From contig JAJYWG010000138.1 in NCBI GenBank assembly GCA_021791615.1, positions 1 to 36,747 of the forward strand: 36,747 nt of DNA, written 5' to 3'. The DNA comes from Actinomycetes bacterium (GTDB taxonomy: Bacteria; Actinomycetota; Acidimicrobiia; Acidimicrobiales; RAAP-2). Of the stretch, positions 22,527-30,693 are shown piece after piece (position 1 is the stretch's first letter; the number at the start of each line of letters is the position of its first letter). A model generated the notes under the pieces. It did not search any database, was not told where the DNA came from, and saw only the letters and a list, made by a program, of their open reading frames with translations. The position numbers and the translations under genes were made by a program.

Positions 22527-25172
22527 TCACAACACCCGCTCTCCCCGGTGCGGACGTCTCGCGATGGACCAGCTGCCGACCACGAGCAGGACGATCACGC
22601 CGAGGATGATCTCGTTCAAGAAACCGTTCACGTGCAACAGATCGAGCCCATTGCCGACCAGGGTGAGCACGACGACTCCGAAGACGGTTCCCGCGACGCT
22701 GATCTTTCCGCCGAAAAAGCTCGCACCACCAAGCATCACCGCGGCGATGGCGTTCAGCGTCACGTCTGTGCCCGAGCCAGGGAGCCCACCGCCAACGCGC
22801 GCAGTCAAGAAGATGCCCGCGACCGCTGCGAGGATCCCCGAGACGAGGTAGGGGGCGAAGAGGATCCAATGTACGGACAACCCGCTGCGTCGGGCGCTGA
22901 CCGCGTCACGACCTACGGCGAACCAGTGGCGTCCGTGCGCGGTGGAACGCAAGAAAACGAAGAACACGGCGACGACCCCGAGCAGGGCAACCGTCGCGAT
23001 GGGGACCGGTCCGACAGATGCGCTCGCGAGGCGCCAAAAGCTCTTCGGGACCGGCCCGACGCTACGTGCGAACCAGATGAGCGAGACCCCGCTCTCGATC
23101 AGACCGATGGCATAGGTGACGAGGAATGGAGGCAGGCCGAGGATGACGCCGATCCCGCAGAGGACCCCACTCGCGGCCCCGACACACAAGGTGACGGGCA
23201 CTGCGGCGAACGCGCTCATGTGCAGCAAGAGCGAGCTCGACACGAGATTCGTGAGCGTGATGACCGCGCCGATGCTGAGGTCGATGCCGGCAAGGAGGAT
23301 CACGAGCATCTCGCCCAGGCTCGCGAGAGCGAGCACGACGACTTCCTGCCCGAGACTGCTCATATTGCTCGCGGTGAGGAAGAAGGGCGAGGAAAATGAG
23401 AGGGCGATGGCGATCGCAACGGCGCCGAGCAACGCCGGAAGCGCCAGCGCGGTGCTCCCGCCCAGAGGGATCCGGAGTCCGGGCACCGCACTCACCCGGC
23501 TCCTCGCCGTCGCAGGGTCCGGCACAGCTGCGTCCTCGGCTCTGCTGTCGTCTGCACCTGCGTCGCCGTGACTCGCGTCAACGCGACCCGCGGCGACGTC
23601 GGGCTCCTCGCCGGCTGCAGCGGCCGCGTCCTGCGATCGCGCCATCCCTGCGAGGACGACGTCCCGCGACGTCTCATCCACGTCGAGGACCTCGGCGACG
23701 CGCCCGGCTCGCATAACGGCGATCTCGTCGCAGAGCTCCACGAGCTCCGAGCTGTCCGACGAGGCGACGACCACGGCCATGCCGCGATCGCGACACGCGT
23801 CCCGCAGCGACCCGTGGATTTCCTCTCTGGCGGCGACGTCGACACCCCGAGTGGGCTCCACCACGACCAACGTGCCGGGATCGGCGACGAGACACTGAGC
23901 GAGCAGGACTTTCTGCTGCTGCCCTCCGCTCATGCGCTGGACGTCGCGCTCGAGCAATTGCGGATCGAGGCGAGCTGCGCGTGCTGCGCCGAGCACGGCC
24001 GCTCTCTCGGCTCTCGCGGACACGATGCCCCAGCGCCGGAACTTTGCGCCAGCGCCTGCCGCGACATTCTCCCTCGCAGGACGGCCCCTGGTGAGGCCGT
24101 CCACCTTCCGGTCCGCAGGCAGGAACACGAGCCCAAGTCGGCGTGCCTTGCGAGCGCTCCCCGGAGGACAGCACCGGTCCCCGCAGCGGACTTCGCCCGA
24201 CGTGGGTCTGCGCCATCCGGCGATGGTCTCTGCGAGCTCCTCGACGCCGCTCCCAACCTGCCCTGCGAGGCCGAGGATCGTTCCGGGGCGCACGGTGAAG
24301 CTCACGTCAGAGAACCGCTGACCGGTCAGGTGCTCCACGCGCAAGCCAGCGGCTGTCGTGGTCGAGCTCCGTTGCGCGCTTACGCGACGGCGGTGCCCGC
24401 CGCGAGCCCCTCCCACCATCAGGGTGATGAGCGCGCCTTCGTCGATGCTGCCACGCTGGAGCGACCCGGCGACCACCCCATCGCGCAGCACGGTCGCGAC
24501 GTCCGCGAGCCGAACGACCTCTCCGAGGCGATGCGAGATGTAGATGATCGCCACGCCGCTCGATCGAAGCCTCTCGATGGCTTCGAAGAGAAGCTCCACT
24601 TCGTCCGCGCGCAATGCCGAGGTCGGCTCGTCGAGGATGAGCACCGTCCCGCCACGTGCGCCCCACTTGGCGACCTCGACGAGGCTCTGGAGCCCGACTG
24701 GAAGCCGGCCCACCTGCTCGCGCCGCACGTGATCAAGGCCTACCGAGGTCAGCCGCTCCGATGCCCGAGCCTCGAACTCGCCGCGATGGACGAGGCCACC
24801 AGCACGCCGCGGCTCGATCCCGAGAAGCACATTCTCAGGAATCGACAGATTGTCGAAGAGAGTGAGCTCTTGGTATACGCAGGCGATGCCCAGAGCGATG
24901 CTGTCCGTTGGCGAGTGCAAGTGGACCTCGTGGCCGAGGACAAAGATGCGCCCGCGGGTGGGCTGAGTCTCCCCGGCGATGATCTTGACGAGCGTGCTCT
25001 TTCCCGCCCCGTTCTCGCCGACGATCGCGTGGACCTGGCCCGCGAGGAAGTCCGCACTCACGTCACGCAGGACGTCGGAAGCCTCGTAGCGCTTCCAGAT
25101 GTGCTCCACCGACACCACCGGAGTTGAGGGGGCATACGCCCCCTCAACTCCGGCTCCCAGCGCCTGCGTCAC
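22527..25172 (-). CDS. ABC transporter ATPase-permease fusion, ribose type
   Basis: A single chain of 881 residues joining an RbsA-like tandem ATPase (1-510) to an RbsC-like permease (about 575-881). Walker A GENGAGKST is at 52-60, LILDEPTSAL at ~178-187, a degenerate second P-loop GQVGSGVEEL at ~304-313, and MSGGQQQKV at 414-422 with VEPTRGVD. An acidic, low-complexity linker (511-560) then leads to permease helices with LLAGIDLSIGA (family GEIDLSVGS) and GGASFFGGK. Ribose-type importers normally encode these as separate proteins; no stop or frameshift interrupts the frame. The GTG start overlaps the SBP stop (GTGA). GTG codons at 25118 or 25115, after the hairpin, are alternatives. A second, separate permease is encoded upstream, so the channel may be a heterodimer. 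Confidence 0.87.
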   Translation of the reverse strand: MTQALGAGVEGAYAPSTPVVSVEHIWKRYEASDVLRDVSADFLAGQVHAIVGENGAGKSTLVKIIAGETQPTRGRIFVLGHEVHLHSPTDSIALGIACVYQELTLFDNLSIPENVLLGIEPRRAGGLVHRGEFEARASERLTSVGLDHVRREQVGRLPVGLQSLVEVAKWGARGGTVLILDEPTSALRADEVELLFEAIERLRSSGVAIIYISHRLGEVVRLADVATVLRDGVVAGSLQRGSIDEGALITLMVGGARGGHRRRVSAQRSSTTTAAGLRVEHLTGQRFSDVSFTVRPGTILGLAGQVGSGVEELAETIAGWRRPTSGEVRCGDRCCPPGSARKARRLGLVFLPADRKVDGLTRGRPARENVAAGAGAKFRRWGIVSARAERAAVLGAARAARLDPQLLERDVQRMSGGQQQKVLLAQCLVADPGTLVVVEPTRGVDVAAREEIHGSLRDACRDRGMAVVVASSDSSELVELCDEIAVMRAGRVAEVLDVDETSRDVVLAGMARSQDAAAAAGEEPDVAAGRVDASHGDAGADDSRAEDAAVPDPATARSRVSAVPGLRIPLGGSTALALPALLGAVAIAIALSFSSPFFLTASNMSSLGQEVVVLALASLGEMLVILLAGIDLSIGAVITLTNLVSSSLLLHMSAFAAVPVTLCVGAASGVLCGIGVILGLPPFLVTYAIGLIESGVSLIWFARSVGPVPKSFWRLASASVGPVPIATVALLGVVAVFFVFLRSTAHGRHWFAVGRDAVSARRSGLSVHWILFAPYLVSGILAAVAGIFLTARVGGGLPGSGTDVTLNAIAAVMLGGASFFGGKISVAGTVFGVVVLTLVGNGLDLLHVNGFLNEIILGVIVLLVVGSWSIARRPHRGERVL
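25118..25153. terminator. 16-bp hairpin at the SBP 3 - fusion gene junction
   Basis: CCGGAGTTGAGGGGGC (25118-25133) pairs perfectly with GCCCCCTCAACTCCGG (25138-25153) across a 4-base loop, 16 bp past the SBP stop. No T-run follows. It lies inside the first codons of the overlapping start, or in the leader if translation begins at 25118/25115. It could attenuate transcription, protect the SBP message, or control translation of the fusion gene. Confidence 0.72.
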
Positions 25173-26338
25173 TTCTTGCAATACGGTGTGTATTTGCAGG
25201 GCATGCCGCCCGTGTACCACCAACCTGTCGGGTAGCTCAGCCTGGCGAAGCTCTTCACGTTCGCGCTCGTGATCGTCGGCTTGGGAACGATGAAGTCCTT
25301 CGGAATCGGCTTTCCCTCGAGCGCCTTTACCGCCTCGATGACTGCGTAGTACCCGACCTTGACCGGGATCGGCGTGAAGACGGAGGCAATGTGGGTCTGG
25401 GCCACGATCTTCATCCATGCGTTCGCTGTGTCACCAGTCCACGCCTTGATTGTCTTTAGTCTTCCGGCTTGACGCACAGCTTGGTAGCAGCCGATCCCCT
25501 GATTGCCGCTGATGGATTCGATCGCCTGAATCGAGGGGTACCGTGCAAGAACGGGCCGCATCTCCTGCTCGCACTTGCTTGGTGTATATGTCGCGAAGAT
25601 CGTCGTGAGGATGTGAATTCCAGGATATTGCTTCAGCACCGACTCGCCCGCGTCAACTTCCTGCTCGGTTGCGCCATTGCCCTGGTGCCCGCCGACGACC
25701 ACAACATTGCCCTTGCCATGAAGCCGGTTGGCAACGAACTCCCCCTGAAGGTAGCCGTCCTGATCGTCTCGGTCGTTGAGGAACTGCGTGTAGTTAGAGC
25801 AATTGACTGCACGCTCAACAACAAACACGGGGACGCCCTGCGACTCCGCCTTTGCAATCGATGGACACAGCGCGCTCGAATCGGTCGCGTTCAAGATGAT
25901 GGCATTGACATGCTGAGTAAGAAGGCTGTCTATGTCACCGATTTGCTTTGTCACTGTCGCCTCTGCGTTGGTGAAGACTGGCTTTACCAGACCGTGCTCG
26001 GACGCCACACCCCACTTGAACTCTGCGTACTCCATCACGAGAAATGAATTTGTGAGAGCTGCGTCTGCGAAGCCGATCGTGTAGGGCGGCTTTTTCTTGA
26101 ACTTGGTCGTGTTCACCATCACGCCAGGAAACGGCTCCTTGGGAAGTTGGATCTTCGGTGCTTTGCGCGTCGCCGCGGTGCTCGCAGAGGCGACTGCGCC
26201 CCCGACCATCGTGAGCACGAGCACCACGCTTGCAAGCACGAATGACCAGCCCGGGAGGTGTCGAGACCCCGCCGTTGGCTTTCGTCGCTTCTGGTCTGCC
26301 ATGGATTTCTTCTCCTTCTTGCTTTTGAGTTTTACCAT
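25169..26338 (-). CDS. ABC substrate-binding protein 3
   Basis: A 389-residue exported sugar-type receptor. The N-terminus is long and basic (MVKLKSKKEKKSMADQKRRKP), followed by a hydrophobic core ending VGGAVASASTAA, a Sec-type signal without lipobox cysteine. The mature part has YTIGFADAALTNSFLV, VNAIILNATDSSALC, GVPVFVVERAVNC, NVVVVGGHQGNGATEQE and a C-terminus rich in Tyr/Cys. Several cysteines (VNCSNY, KCEQEM, IGCYQ, PCKY, YCKK) could form disulfides. Two starts have good ribosome-binding sites: ATG 26338 (GAGGGGGAAG, shared with the other SBPs) and ATG 26302 (AAGGAG). It lies between a permease gene and the ATPase-permease fusion. Ligand unknown; the operon suggests a polyol, cyclitol or sugar acid. 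Confidence 0.9.
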   Translation of the reverse strand: MVKLKSKKEKKSMADQKRRKPTAGSRHLPGWSFVLASVVLVLTMVGGAVASASTAATRKAPKIQLPKEPFPGVMVNTTKFKKKPPYTIGFADAALTNSFLVMEYAEFKWGVASEHGLVKPVFTNAEATVTKQIGDIDSLLTQHVNAIILNATDSSALCPSIAKAESQGVPVFVVERAVNCSNYTQFLNDRDDQDGYLQGEFVANRLHGKGNVVVVGGHQGNGATEQEVDAGESVLKQYPGIHILTTIFATYTPSKCEQEMRPVLARYPSIQAIESISGNQGIGCYQAVRQAGRLKTIKAWTGDTANAWMKIVAQTHIASVFTPIPVKVGYYAVIEAVKALEGKPIPKDFIVPKPTITSANVKSFARLSYPTGWWYTGGMPCKYTPYCKK

Positions 26339-26369
26339 GTGTGCTTCCCCCTCTCTATCTGCGCCGCGC

Positions 26370-27515
26370 TCAGCGCGACATGCGGTTTGCTACCTGCGAT
26401 CGATCGCGCGAGCTCTCGGGATCCACCGATGGGGCCGCTCCGCGCACACTCGACACCTTGCTCGTTCGTGTCACCTCTTGGATCTCTGTGACGCGTCTGG
26501 TGCGATGAGAGCTGCGTCGATTGGCGACCAGTCTGGCGCCGACGGACTTTCCCATAGTTGCAAGCGCATTGACCCAGTTGGCGCTCCTAGCGCTGCGGTT
26601 GTACACAAGAGAGCCAAGGAGGAGCACGATTCCGGTCACAACCGCTTGGACATCCGAGGAGGCGCCGGCGAGCAGGAGCAGATTGAACAGGAGAGAGAGA
26701 ATCAAGGCGCCCATGCATGCGCCGGCGGCCGTGCCCTTTCCCCCGAAGAGACTGACGCCGCCGATGACCGCTGCAGCAATTGCCGTGAGCTCCATCCCCG
26801 TGCCGAGCGAGGTCTGTCCGGAGCCTGCGTAGGAGGTCGCGTAGACGCCCGCCAGGCCCGCGCAGAGCGAGGAGACGACGAATGCCGAGACGGTCGCCGT
26901 ACGGATCGGAACGCCGGTGTTGAACGCTGCACGGCGGTTCGCACCGATCAGATAGAGCGACCGGCCAAAACCCGTACGGGCCAGCACGCCGGTCGCGAGA
27001 AGCGTCGCAGCGACGATCACGACGAGTCCTGCCGAGAGCAGCCACTTAGCTTCTATGGCAAGTGTGGCAAATGTTGGCGCCAGATTGTTCGGTGGCGAGC
27101 CGTTGGTCCACAGGAGATTCACGCCTGCTATCACGAAGAGGGTAGAGAGAGTGACGATGAACGACGGTATGCGGACGAGCACGGTGAGAAGTCCGTTGGC
27201 AAGGCCGACGCCAAGGCACACTGCAAGTGAGAGCAAGATGGTTGGTGCTACCCTGCCGGATGCACCACCCATCCACGTTGAGAGCAAGATCGAAGTCAGC
27301 GACATCGTGGATCCGACAGAGAGGTCGATCTCTCCTGCCAACAGCACGAAGGTCATGCCGAGGGCAAGGAGCACGACCGGGGTCGCGCTGCTGACCACCG
27401 AGTTCAGGTCGAAGACCGTGAGCGACCTGGGAAACAGGATCGCGCCAAGTGCGAAGATCACGGCTGCGACGATCGCTGGCGGCACCGCTCCCTCGCGCAA
27501 AGAGCGGCGGATCAC
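26370..27515 (-). CDS. Ribose-type ABC transporter permease (stand-alone partner)
   Basis: A 381-residue RbsC-family membrane protein with about nine to ten hydrophobic segments. It has the canonical LLAGEIDLSVGSTMSL motif near residue 60 and GGVSLFGGKGTAAGA later. A polar 70-residue C-terminal tail (rich in Arg, Ser, Thr) is unusual and likely cytoplasmic. The ATG overlaps the dehydrogenase stop (ATGA), so it is translationally coupled to catabolic genes. Since the ATPase downstream already carries a fused permease, this protein probably forms the other half of the channel. Alternatively two systems share one SBP. The substrate is the same unknown ligand as SBP 3. Confidence 0.9.
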   Translation of the reverse strand: MIRRSLREGAVPPAIVAAVIFALGAILFPRSLTVFDLNSVVSSATPVVLLALGMTFVLLAGEIDLSVGSTMSLTSILLSTWMGGASGRVAPTILLSLAVCLGVGLANGLLTVLVRIPSFIVTLSTLFVIAGVNLLWTNGSPPNNLAPTFATLAIEAKWLLSAGLVVIVAATLLATGVLARTGFGRSLYLIGANRRAAFNTGVPIRTATVSAFVVSSLCAGLAGVYATSYAGSGQTSLGTGMELTAIAAAVIGGVSLFGGKGTAAGACMGALILSLLFNLLLLAGASSDVQAVVTGIVLLLGSLVYNRSARSANWVNALATMGKSVGARLVANRRSSHRTRRVTEIQEVTRTSKVSSVRGAAPSVDPESSRDRSQVANRMSR

Positions 27516-28522
27516 CCCGCGGCGCCCCTCGTCTGCAAAAGCAAGCTGCCGCGCTCCGTAAGCGCCTCGACGAGCCGGACGTTGGCCAGACCATCGTCCC
27601 AGGTTGCGCCGTCGTAGGCGGACCCCTCCGCGATCGCCGCGCCGAGGGCCGCCACCTGCGCCGCGTAGGTGTCCACCACCTCGAAGGTCTCTTGGCCCGT
27701 GGGTGCAGACAGCCTTCCCCCTCCCGGCCAGCTGCCGGCAACGCGAGCGACCCCGCCGGTGCCATAGACCTCCATTTGGCTCTCGGTCTCAGGGACCGTC
27801 GTCGAGACCTCGACCGTGCCGAACGTCGCACCCTGCGCGCGCTCGAACTGGATGAGGATGACCGCCAGGTCGTCGACCGGAAGGTTGAAGTGCGCGGCAG
27901 CGAGGCCCCCGCCCACCACTTCGATCTCGCCGACGAGGAAGCGCGCAAGGTCGAGGACGTGGGTGCCTAGGTCGTTCACAGCCCACCCGCCGCTTCGTCC
28001 TGGGTCCTGACGCCACGGCGTCGGGAGCGCTTCGGCCTTGATGAACTGGTGCAGGCGGAAGTACACGAGGTCGCCAAGCGCGTTCGTGCGCACCAGTTCG
28101 CGCAGTCGCTGGTGAGAAGGGTTGAAACGATGCTGGAATCCGACCGCGGTGAGGGTTCGGGCGCTCCTCGCGGCGGCAGCCATCGCTTCGGCGTCGCCGA
28201 CCGACGTCGCCATCGGCTTCTCGACCAGCACGTGCTTCCCAGCCTCCAGCGCGCGCAACGCCTGCTCGCAATGCAAGTCGGTCGGAGAGGCGATCCACAC
28301 CGCCCCGATGTCGTCGTCCGCGAGGAGCGCGTCGAGGTCTTTGTAGGTGTGGGGCGCACCGTGGCGCCGGGCGAAGGCTTCCGAGCTGCCAGGCGAGCTG
28401 CCCGCGGCCCCCAACAACTCCCCTCCGCCGTTGCGTACCGCCGGCGCGAAGGTGTGGTCCGCCCATCCCGACGTGCCGACGAGGCCCCAGCCGAGTCGCG
28501 GATGCGTCCCTTGGTCGATCAC
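27512..28522 (-). CDS. Gfo/Idh/MocA-family NAD(P)-dependent dehydrogenase
   Basis: A 336-residue oxidoreductase. The N-terminal Rossmann domain starts GWGLVGTSGWADHTFAPAV (11-29), with WIASPTDLHCEQA and the EKPMAT motif at 101-106, whose Lys102 is catalytic in the family. The C-terminal domain has GGWAVNDLGTHVLDLARF with Asp184 and His188, the other catalytic residues. Family members oxidise or epimerise sugars, inositols and sugar acids. Its start overlaps the stop of the ThDP enzyme (ATGA) and its stop overlaps the permease start, so it belongs to the same operon. Together with the TIM-barrel isomerase on the divergent operon it is reminiscent of cyclitol pathways, but no substrate is proven. 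Confidence 0.92.
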   Translation of the reverse strand: MIDQGTHPRLGWGLVGTSGWADHTFAPAVRNGGGELLGAAGSSPGSSEAFARRHGAPHTYKDLDALLADDDIGAVWIASPTDLHCEQALRALEAGKHVLVEKPMATSVGDAEAMAAAARSARTLTAVGFQHRFNPSHQRLRELVRTNALGDLVYFRLHQFIKAEALPTPWRQDPGRSGGWAVNDLGTHVLDLARFLVGEIEVVGGGLAAAHFNLPVDDLAVILIQFERAQGATFGTVEVSTTVPETESQMEVYGTGGVARVAGSWPGGGRLSAPTGQETFEVVDTYAAQVAALGAAIAEGSAYDGATWDDGLANVRLVEALTERGSLLLQTRGAAG

Positions 28523-30507
28523 CTGCTCTCTCCTTCCGCCTTGCCGGTCTGACGGGCGGCCCTTCTGGCCGGCGCAAGGCTGCTTCGACCCCGAGTCCGT
28601 GGCACGCGGCCGCTCCCCGATCCCCCGTCCGAGCCATCAGGCAACGAGGGCACCGGGTGCGGCAACGGTGGCAGCTCCCAGGTCCCGCTCGCCACCGGCG
28701 CCTCGTCTCGCTCGACTGCGACGTCGAGCACCCAGGGGCGCTCCGAGGCGATCGCAGCCTTCAGCGCGTCACCGAGGTCTCGGGGGTCCTCCACCTTGGT
28801 CGCTCCCGCACCCATCGCCCGGGCCATGGCGGCGTAGTCCCCAGAGTAGAGATCACCGCTCACCTCGCGGAAATCGGTCGCGAAGACACGGTCGACTCCG
28901 AAGTACCCGCGTTGGATATCACGGATCGACTGGTAGCCGCGGTTGTTCCAGACCACCCACACAGCCGGCACGCCATACTCGACCGCGGTTGCGATCGGTC
29001 CGGGCCCCATGAGGAAGCAGCCGTCCCCCACGATCGCGACGACAGGACGTGTAGGCGCCGCGAGCTTCGCGCCGACAGCCCCGGCGACCCCGAAGCCCAT
29101 CGCTCCGAAGCCCCAGCTGTGCACCAGTGAACCCGGCGGGTGCACTGGCCAGCGTTGGACGACCCAATTGTGGTGCACGCCCACGTCGGAGACCAAGATC
29201 CCGTCGTCACGAAGCGCGCCGCGCACCTCGGCGAGCAGCCGAGCAGGTCTGATTGGGCGGACATCGAGCTCGCTGTCGGCCGCGAGCAGCGCCTCCCACT
29301 CCGCCTTCCAGCCGGCGACGCGCCGGCGCCACGGCTCCCACGCACCAGCGAGCCGCGTGCACAGCTGCTCCCCGGGCCGTTCCACCCCGTCGCGGGCGGT
29401 CCCGGGGCGCCGAGCATCCCCAGCGCGCAGCGCGTCGTGCAGCTGACGGACGAACGTGGCGGGGTGCGCGACGACGCCCACTGTCGGCGGGTAGTTGCGC
29501 CCGAGGTCCCGGCCGTCCAGCGCGACGTGGACAAGACGAGTCGGGGGGATCGCGAAGGTGAAACCCGGCAGCCACGAACTGGTCGCACGATCGTCGAAGC
29601 TCGCACCCAGCGCGATGATGACGTCGGCTGTTGCGGCTGCCCGGTTCGCGGCCAGGGTGCCGTTCCGGCCAGTCTCGCCGGCGCTCGTGCCGAGGCGAGG
29701 GTCGATGCAACCTTTACCGTCGGGCGTCCAGGCAACCGGGATCTCGAGCTCGCCGACGAGGTCGGCCAAGGCGCCGGTCGCGCCGCATGCCTCGACCGCG
29801 CGGCCCGAGACGATCAAAGGGCGTTGCGCGCCGGCGAGGATCTCGACGATCTGGGCCAAATCGTCACCGGACACCGCAGCCCTTGCGGGCACCGGTGGAT
29901 GCCAGAGCTCGGCCTCGGCTTCGGACCCGAGCTCTTCGACGAAGACGTCCAGAGGCACGTCGAGGTGCACGGGCCCAGGTGCGTTCCCGGCCATTGCGGC
30001 AAAGGACTGTCGGAGTGCGACGGGAAGCTGCTCGACGCGAGTCGCCTGGAAGGAGCGCTTCACGTAGGGCCGGACCACGCTCGGGAAGTCGGCCTGGTAG
30101 TGGTAGCCGGACTCTTGGAAGGGGGCTCGGTTGAACTGGCCCGAGGGGATGTTACCGGTGACGGCGAGGAAGGCGGAAGAGTCGATCAGCGCGTTGGCGA
30201 GGGCGATCGGGAGGTTGGCCGAGCCCGGTCCGCAGGACGTCAGGGTGACGGCAGGCCGCTTCGCTACCCGGAAGAACGCGTCCGCCATGAAGCCCGCGGC
30301 CGCTTCATGGTGAACCGAGACGACCGAGATGGCGTCTTGGCGATCGACCAGCGCGTCCAACATGCCGACATTCCCATGGCCGCAGAGGGTGAAGACGTAC
30401 GGCACGCCCTCCTCGATGAGGTAGTCGGCGATCACCGCCGCGCCACTGCGCCTCCCGCCGGACCGCGACGATCCCTGAACCGTGCGGTCGTCATGGCTGT
30501 GTTGCAT
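28519..30507 (-). CDS. Thiamine-diphosphate-dependent enzyme (acetolactate synthase/IolD-like)
   Basis: A 662-residue ThDP enzyme with the three usual domains. The N-terminal PYR domain has CGHGNVGMLDAL (42-53) and the ylide-activating Glu68 in VHHEAAAGFMADAF. The central domain spans about 215-360. The C-terminal PP domain has the ThDP/Mg motif GDGCFLM...WNNRGY (494-524). The GHGN sequence recalls IolD, the cyclohexanedione hydrolase of inositol catabolism, and several ThDP lyases; acetolactate synthase usually has GGxxL there. The ~60-residue C-terminal extension (Pro, Gly, Ser, Arg rich) is unusual. ATG 30507 is chosen because it lies about 24 nt after the predicted transcription start; the longer frame to 30624 overlaps the promoter. 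Likely cleaves or joins C-C bonds of a keto-sugar or 2-oxo acid (inference). Confidence 0.87.
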   Translation of the reverse strand: MQHSHDDRTVQGSSRSGGRRSGAAVIADYLIEEGVPYVFTLCGHGNVGMLDALVDRQDAISVVSVHHEAAAGFMADAFFRVAKRPAVTLTSCGPGSANLPIALANALIDSSAFLAVTGNIPSGQFNRAPFQESGYHYQADFPSVVRPYVKRSFQATRVEQLPVALRQSFAAMAGNAPGPVHLDVPLDVFVEELGSEAEAELWHPPVPARAAVSGDDLAQIVEILAGAQRPLIVSGRAVEACGATGALADLVGELEIPVAWTPDGKGCIDPRLGTSAGETGRNGTLAANRAAATADVIIALGASFDDRATSSWLPGFTFAIPPTRLVHVALDGRDLGRNYPPTVGVVAHPATFVRQLHDALRAGDARRPGTARDGVERPGEQLCTRLAGAWEPWRRRVAGWKAEWEALLAADSELDVRPIRPARLLAEVRGALRDDGILVSDVGVHHNWVVQRWPVHPPGSLVHSWGFGAMGFGVAGAVGAKLAAPTRPVVAIVGDGCFLMGPGPIATAVEYGVPAVWVVWNNRGYQSIRDIQRGYFGVDRVFATDFREVSGDLYSGDYAAMARAMGAGATKVEDPRDLGDALKAAIASERPWVLDVAVERDEAPVASGTWELPPLPHPVPSLPDGSDGGSGSGRVPRTRGRSSLAPARRAARQTGKAEGESR

Positions 30508-30521
30508 CTTGAGCAACGGAC

Positions 30522-30550
30522 TTGCGTCCACCGCGACAGTATGTGACAAT
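30522..30550 (+). promoter_or_regulatory. Rightward promoter candidate (aldehyde dehydrogenase operon)
   Basis: TTGCGT (30522-30527), 17 bases, GACAAT (30545-30550). Each box matches 4 of 6. It overlaps the leftward promoter almost completely, so the two polymerases would compete. Confidence 0.4.
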
Positions 30551-30566
30551 GACACGGCGACGTCAA
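30538..30566 (-). promoter_or_regulatory. Leftward promoter of the ThDP-enzyme operon
   Basis: On the minus strand TTGACG (30566-30561), 17 bases, CATACT (30543-30538). Predicted start near 30531 gives a 24-nt leader to the ThDP enzyme. A TGACA-A-TGACA direct repeat (30544-30554) sits between the boxes and could be the binding site of the IclR regulator. Confidence 0.55.
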
Positions 30567-30693
30567 GGGTGCGGACCGCCCACCGCCCAGCCGAGCGCGT
30601 CACGGTCGACGAGCGCAGAGCCACTCCAAGATGTCACCGCGAGGCAGCGCCCGAGGACCGAGGGTCACCACGGGTGAGGAAAGCGAGGCGAGC

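Noticed and set aside
20877..23399. 840-codon plus-strand open frame
   Set aside because: It is the antisense shadow of the flavoprotein and the ATPase-permease fusion, both of which show full family motifs. The plus frame is charged, low complexity and has no domain-like motif.
23568..25127. 519-codon plus-strand open frame
   Set aside because: Antisense to the ATPase part of the fusion gene, with no recognisable motif; a typical GC-rich mirror frame.
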